From Synchiropus splendidus (Eukaryota > Chordata > Actinopteri > Syngnathiformes > Callionymidae), in the NCBI RefSeq assembly GCF_027744825.2, contig NC_071347.1, positions 13,825,501-13,889,500 of the forward strand: DNA of 64,000 nt. The letters run 5' to 3'. Numbering within the stretch: position 1 is the stretch's first letter; each line of letters opens with the position of its first letter. Shown piece by piece: positions 49,707 to 64,000 of the stretch. The notes beneath the pieces are model-generated. The model had not been told where the DNA came from. It saw nothing but the letters and a program-made list of their open reading frames with translations, and did no database searches. A program made the position numbers and the translations under genes.

Positions 49707-50811
49707 TGGACTTGTGTTGAGTTGTGTTTAGTTGGACACATGAAAAATAAGAGGGAACATTGGTGGTAAGTGAGGACAGTTCAGAGAATTTGGAATACGA
49801 GTAAAGGTTCAGGAGACTGACTTGCTGTGGCAGCGCTTGAGATGCCAAAAGCAGAATGTTTTATTTAGCTCAGTAGGAGGTCTCGATTAGACCTGGGCAT
49901 GACAACCGGAGAAAAATGGTTTGACAAAACTGTTTCACATTTGATCAAATAAATCCTGAACTGGCTGAATTTAAGGAATGTCTATTTCTTAAATTTTACC
50001 TCCCACACAATCTGTCAGTCAAGCATTTATTGTTCTTCTTTTGAGTTGTTTATTGTACAATACTATTAGAGGTAATAGTGTGTGACAGGGGTCATTGTAC
50101 AGAACACTTTGAAAATACACAATCAAACACTTGGCCTGATCTCATTGTAGATCACACCGTACAAGACAATTGATCACAAGTATGGACAAACAGCAACTTA
50201 TATTGAACTCTATCACAAGTGCTTAAATAGTACTTACTTTAATAAGATTTTAAAGTCATACATTTAGTGGCATCGCAATGTCATGATGGCGACAGTGGTC
50301 CATGTACACAACCACACCACTACAGTGACACTTAAAGCATTCGTCGGACAAAAAGGTTTCCAGTTGAAGACGTCTAAACAACAACATAGCCAAGTAGAAT
50401 AATGAAAATAACTTAACATTGTACCGCAAAAATGAAAAAAGCCATTTCCCTGTTTTTTTTTTTTTTTGTTTTTTTTTTTTTCCTCATCCACATACAGTGT
50501 CAGTTTTGGTGCCTCTCAGGTCTTTTTTTATTGTAATAAGAGGTGGAGCAGTGAGGTGGTGGAGCAGTCTGTGTATGTTGTTGGAGTGACAGCCGACTGA
50601 ACAGGGTCAGTGTGCAGCCGCTGATCTGTGTGTTCTGTCTCTTCAGATCAATGCCTGTGTCGCTTAATCAGTCATTCTTTCTGGGCTTCTATTCTGCCAT
50701 ACTGTAGTTACCTTGAGCAAGTGCAAACAGAGTCCGACCTTTAGACGATGGATGTGTGTTCAGGTGTGTGCGTTTATGAGTGTGTGTATGTACATTTAAG
50801 CACCAGTCTCT
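48735..50811. other. 3' flank of sema3e (probably includes its 3' UTR)
   Basis: No gene seen. It contains a (TA)n array at 49640-49704 and T runs near 50453-50482. The sema3e stop codon is at 50812, so the right-hand part must contain its 3' UTR on the minus strand; I could not pick the poly(A) site. Confidence 0.6.
49640..49704. repeat. (TA)n microsatellite
   Basis: About 32 TA units without interruption. Read as protein it makes a false Tyr-Ile repeat frame. Confidence 0.95.
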
Positions 50812-61507
<10,696 letters not shown>

Positions 61508-64000
61508 CTGAGAACAGACAGAGAGAACAATGAGAAAGGCTCGTGAAACTAATACAACAGCCTTGTTTCTAAGACATATACTATGTTATACATTGATACA
61601 AAGTAAAAAAGAATTGCACTTCTTTTGCAAAGATGTGTTACAAGTGTCAGATGATGAAGATGTATGAGGATGACGTCAGAAATGAGGATTTCAGGGCTCA
61701 TATGGAGACGTATGGTCACACAGTATAGGAAGATTGTTGTAGATATATATGGAGGCGAGGAGGGAGACCATAAAGGAAGTTCATGGACGTGGTTAATGGC
61801 TACGTGGCGACGATAGATTTGACTAGAGAGGATGATCGAGACAGGTCCATTGACAGTAGATGGAGGCAGCAGACACACATTTCAACTGAAGACTGAGAGA
61901 GAATGTGCAGAACCATGTCTAAACTTGAGACAAACTTTGCCTCTGATTTAAACCAGCTCAGTGGAAATAATAATATGCTCAATGTAGCCATGGTAATCGC
62001 TGTGTCCGCACGATTCACATCAATAGTTCGGTAAGACTGAGTCAGGGAAGCGATAAAATGACGGCCAAGGTTCCGAACCAAATTTGATTTTAGCTAGTGT
62101 CATATAGCTCACTGTTTCCATGGATGCTTTCTCTGCAAGTCTGCGAGTTCTCATGTGTTGCAGTGTTTGCAATATCCTAAACTGCAACTGTGGTGTATAC
62201 CAGTGAAACAAACGCAACATAAAACAATAACACAAGGTCAACAACTGGGAGAAGCCCAGTAAAGGTCGCAGAATTTAATAAAGCAGTTAACATCCCTTTC
62301 AGCATGTTCATATTTGAAGTCATTGCTTCAATAACTCACAGCAGTTCCCATGACGAAGGGCACAACGAAACATGTGTTTCAGGTTTATCATTTCCCCCAA
62401 GAATGGCAGCAAAAGCCAGTTTATCATTTCATTAAATCTGTCCCTCCCTTGTGGCATCGCGGCCTCGACTCCCTTATTACGAGCGCGTCACGACTCCCAT
62501 GTGTGAGGGGTGCAGTTATGGTTGTGGAGGGTGTGGAGATGTTATCAATCTCAGTTGTTGTGTGGAACTCGGGGAAAGATTGATTGAAGATGACAGCTTT
62601 CTTCCAAGTACCTGCTCTACATCAGCATGAGCTTGAAGAGCTTTAACTTGATAGTCAATCCCCTGAGGTGTTTGCTTCCTGTGAGTCTCACACCGAGAGA
62701 GGAACCAGGTGCTGCTGTGAGTGTTTCAGGGACTACTTCAGGGACTTTTCACCCGACACTTCATTGTTCTTCCACAGGCTGGCAGGAGCGAAGTATAATG
62801 CCCCATGACTAGTGAAAGCAACTGTCGTTTTTTTTAAGTAGAAGTCTTTAGCGTCTCAACCTTGTTGTGGAGGCTGCCTCTTGCTGGAAAGTCTAAGGAT
62901 ACTTATGCGCTTTGGTTAAGTGCTGCTACACGCTGCATTTTTGTTTTCATGCCAACAGATCAGACGCTGGATTCAGGGTTCTCCCTTGGATTTGTTTTGC
63001 CCCCCTAGTTACCATTATCTGGCTGCTTTCCTTGATCATAAATGAGAGTAAATGTTTGGTTGTATGCTATGTTGTTTAATTCCTTAAAGGGGCTTATACA
63101 AGCAAAATTTGGTGGATGGGAATCTAAAGTAGAAACCAGTTCTCTCCCCTTCTATGCAAACCATTTTAAGCTTCTTCTTGTCCCTTAGATTCTCCCCTTC
63201 CTTGGAAGTCCAGCCAACTTTCAAAAATGCGAGGGGCCAATGTAGAATATTTTATTTATGTAGTGAAATAAGAAAAATAATTTATCAAAGCAGTGACTAG
63301 AAAAGCACTGAGAGAACGAAGACCTCCACTTACCCCCATTTAAGTTCATTTTCATCCAGTATAGACCCATTCTGAGTTCATAAACAGTGACGTATGAGTG
63401 AATTTTCTCAAGCTACATAGACCTGTACCACATCAGTGAGTGTCCTACTTTTTATTGAACTTCAGTCAGTGAATAGAATGCCAGTGCTGACTACCATTAT
63501 ATTTCACAAAAACCTGTTATTCCATTTATATTGAAGGAGCTACTGGCCACTTTCGTTGCCAATATGCCAGTGCATATTGTTATAATTATTTCATCTCTAT
63601 GATAGATCGAACATTCTTTGCCTCTGCTTGCTTCATGACAACATTGTTATTTATTCCTTCTCTCTTTGCAATTTGGAGCACTTTTATTTAGTTCTGAATT
63701 TAGGTTTTAGCCAACATTTAGCCATCACAAAGCAAACGTTGTTTACGAGTGTCAATAAAGTTTTGAAGTGAGGCAGTTTACTCTGTGTAACTCTGTGTTG
63801 CAGACTGTCTTTGGCGTCGCAAGACCAACAAGGAACACTCCATCATTCTGTCGTGAAGGTGTCAGCTGAGAGGCGTGTCAGGATTGAAAACAACCTGAAG
63901 TTGCACCTTTGAGCGCCTTCTTCTTTTTGTGAGTGTGGGAAGTGGAGCAAGTGACGGACGAGTCAGAGCGAGTCAGATGTCTTGAACTTCAAGCCGAGCG
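61508..64000 (-). other. Upstream of the first sema3e exon seen; probably its first intron
   Basis: No minus-strand open frame here looks like a signal peptide followed by the class 3 N-terminus, so the first coding exon is likely beyond the window. Open frames on both strands are short and featureless. No repeat with defined ends was recognised. Confidence 0.65.

Noticed and set aside
49424..49848. Tyr-Ile repeat protein on the minus strand
   Set aside because: It is the translation of a (TA)n microsatellite.

Overview
This window is teleost fish nuclear DNA. Genes are spliced with GT-AG introns (many of only 70-400 bp), there are long AT-rich non-coding stretches with short non-autonomous DNA transposons and (TA)n arrays, and the two genes found have clear vertebrate orthologues. 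Protein identifications rest on recalled family sequence, not on a search. I cannot name the species.

Both recognised genes are on the minus strand, so transcription runs from high to low coordinates. From about 19 to 33,164 lies most of Piccolo (pclo), the giant scaffold of the presynaptic active zone. The last exon visible at the left edge is the second part of the PDZ domain; the C2A/C2B exons lie beyond the window. Next come the PDZ exons, the conserved central exons with coiled coils, a 6.3 kb giant exon, and then a block of zinc-finger exons. From 50,812 to 61,507 lies semaphorin 3E (sema3e), a secreted guidance cue: 16 consecutive coding exons giving sema, PSI and Ig domains plus a basic tail. 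Only the signal-peptide exon is missing. The order sema3e-pclo, both in the same direction, is also the human arrangement as I know it, which supports both calls.

The most striking feature is in pclo between 16,006 and 33,164. Mammalian Piccolo has two zinc fingers, each split by an intron, joined by one internal exon. Here that internal exon is present ten times in tandem (18,926-30,356). Each copy starts with the last two zinc ligands of one finger, carries a linker with an [16 protein letters not shown] motif, and ends with the first six ligands of the next finger. Every copy is a multiple of three bases with phase-0 ends, so the spliced protein is predicted to have eleven intact eight-cysteine fingers instead of two and ten FG-type linkers instead of one. 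The part of the protein encoded here is about 6,800 residues.

Between the genes (about 34.9-50.8 kb) I see no coding sequence. A CpG-rich patch at 33.88-34.45 kb upstream of the first visible pclo exon may be its promoter region. Repeats include four copies of a hAT-like MITE with 8-bp target duplications, two copies of an element ending TGTCATG...CGTGACA with 5-bp duplications inside sema3e introns, a palindromic element at 34.6-34.9 kb, and several microsatellites. I found no convincing gene on the plus strand.
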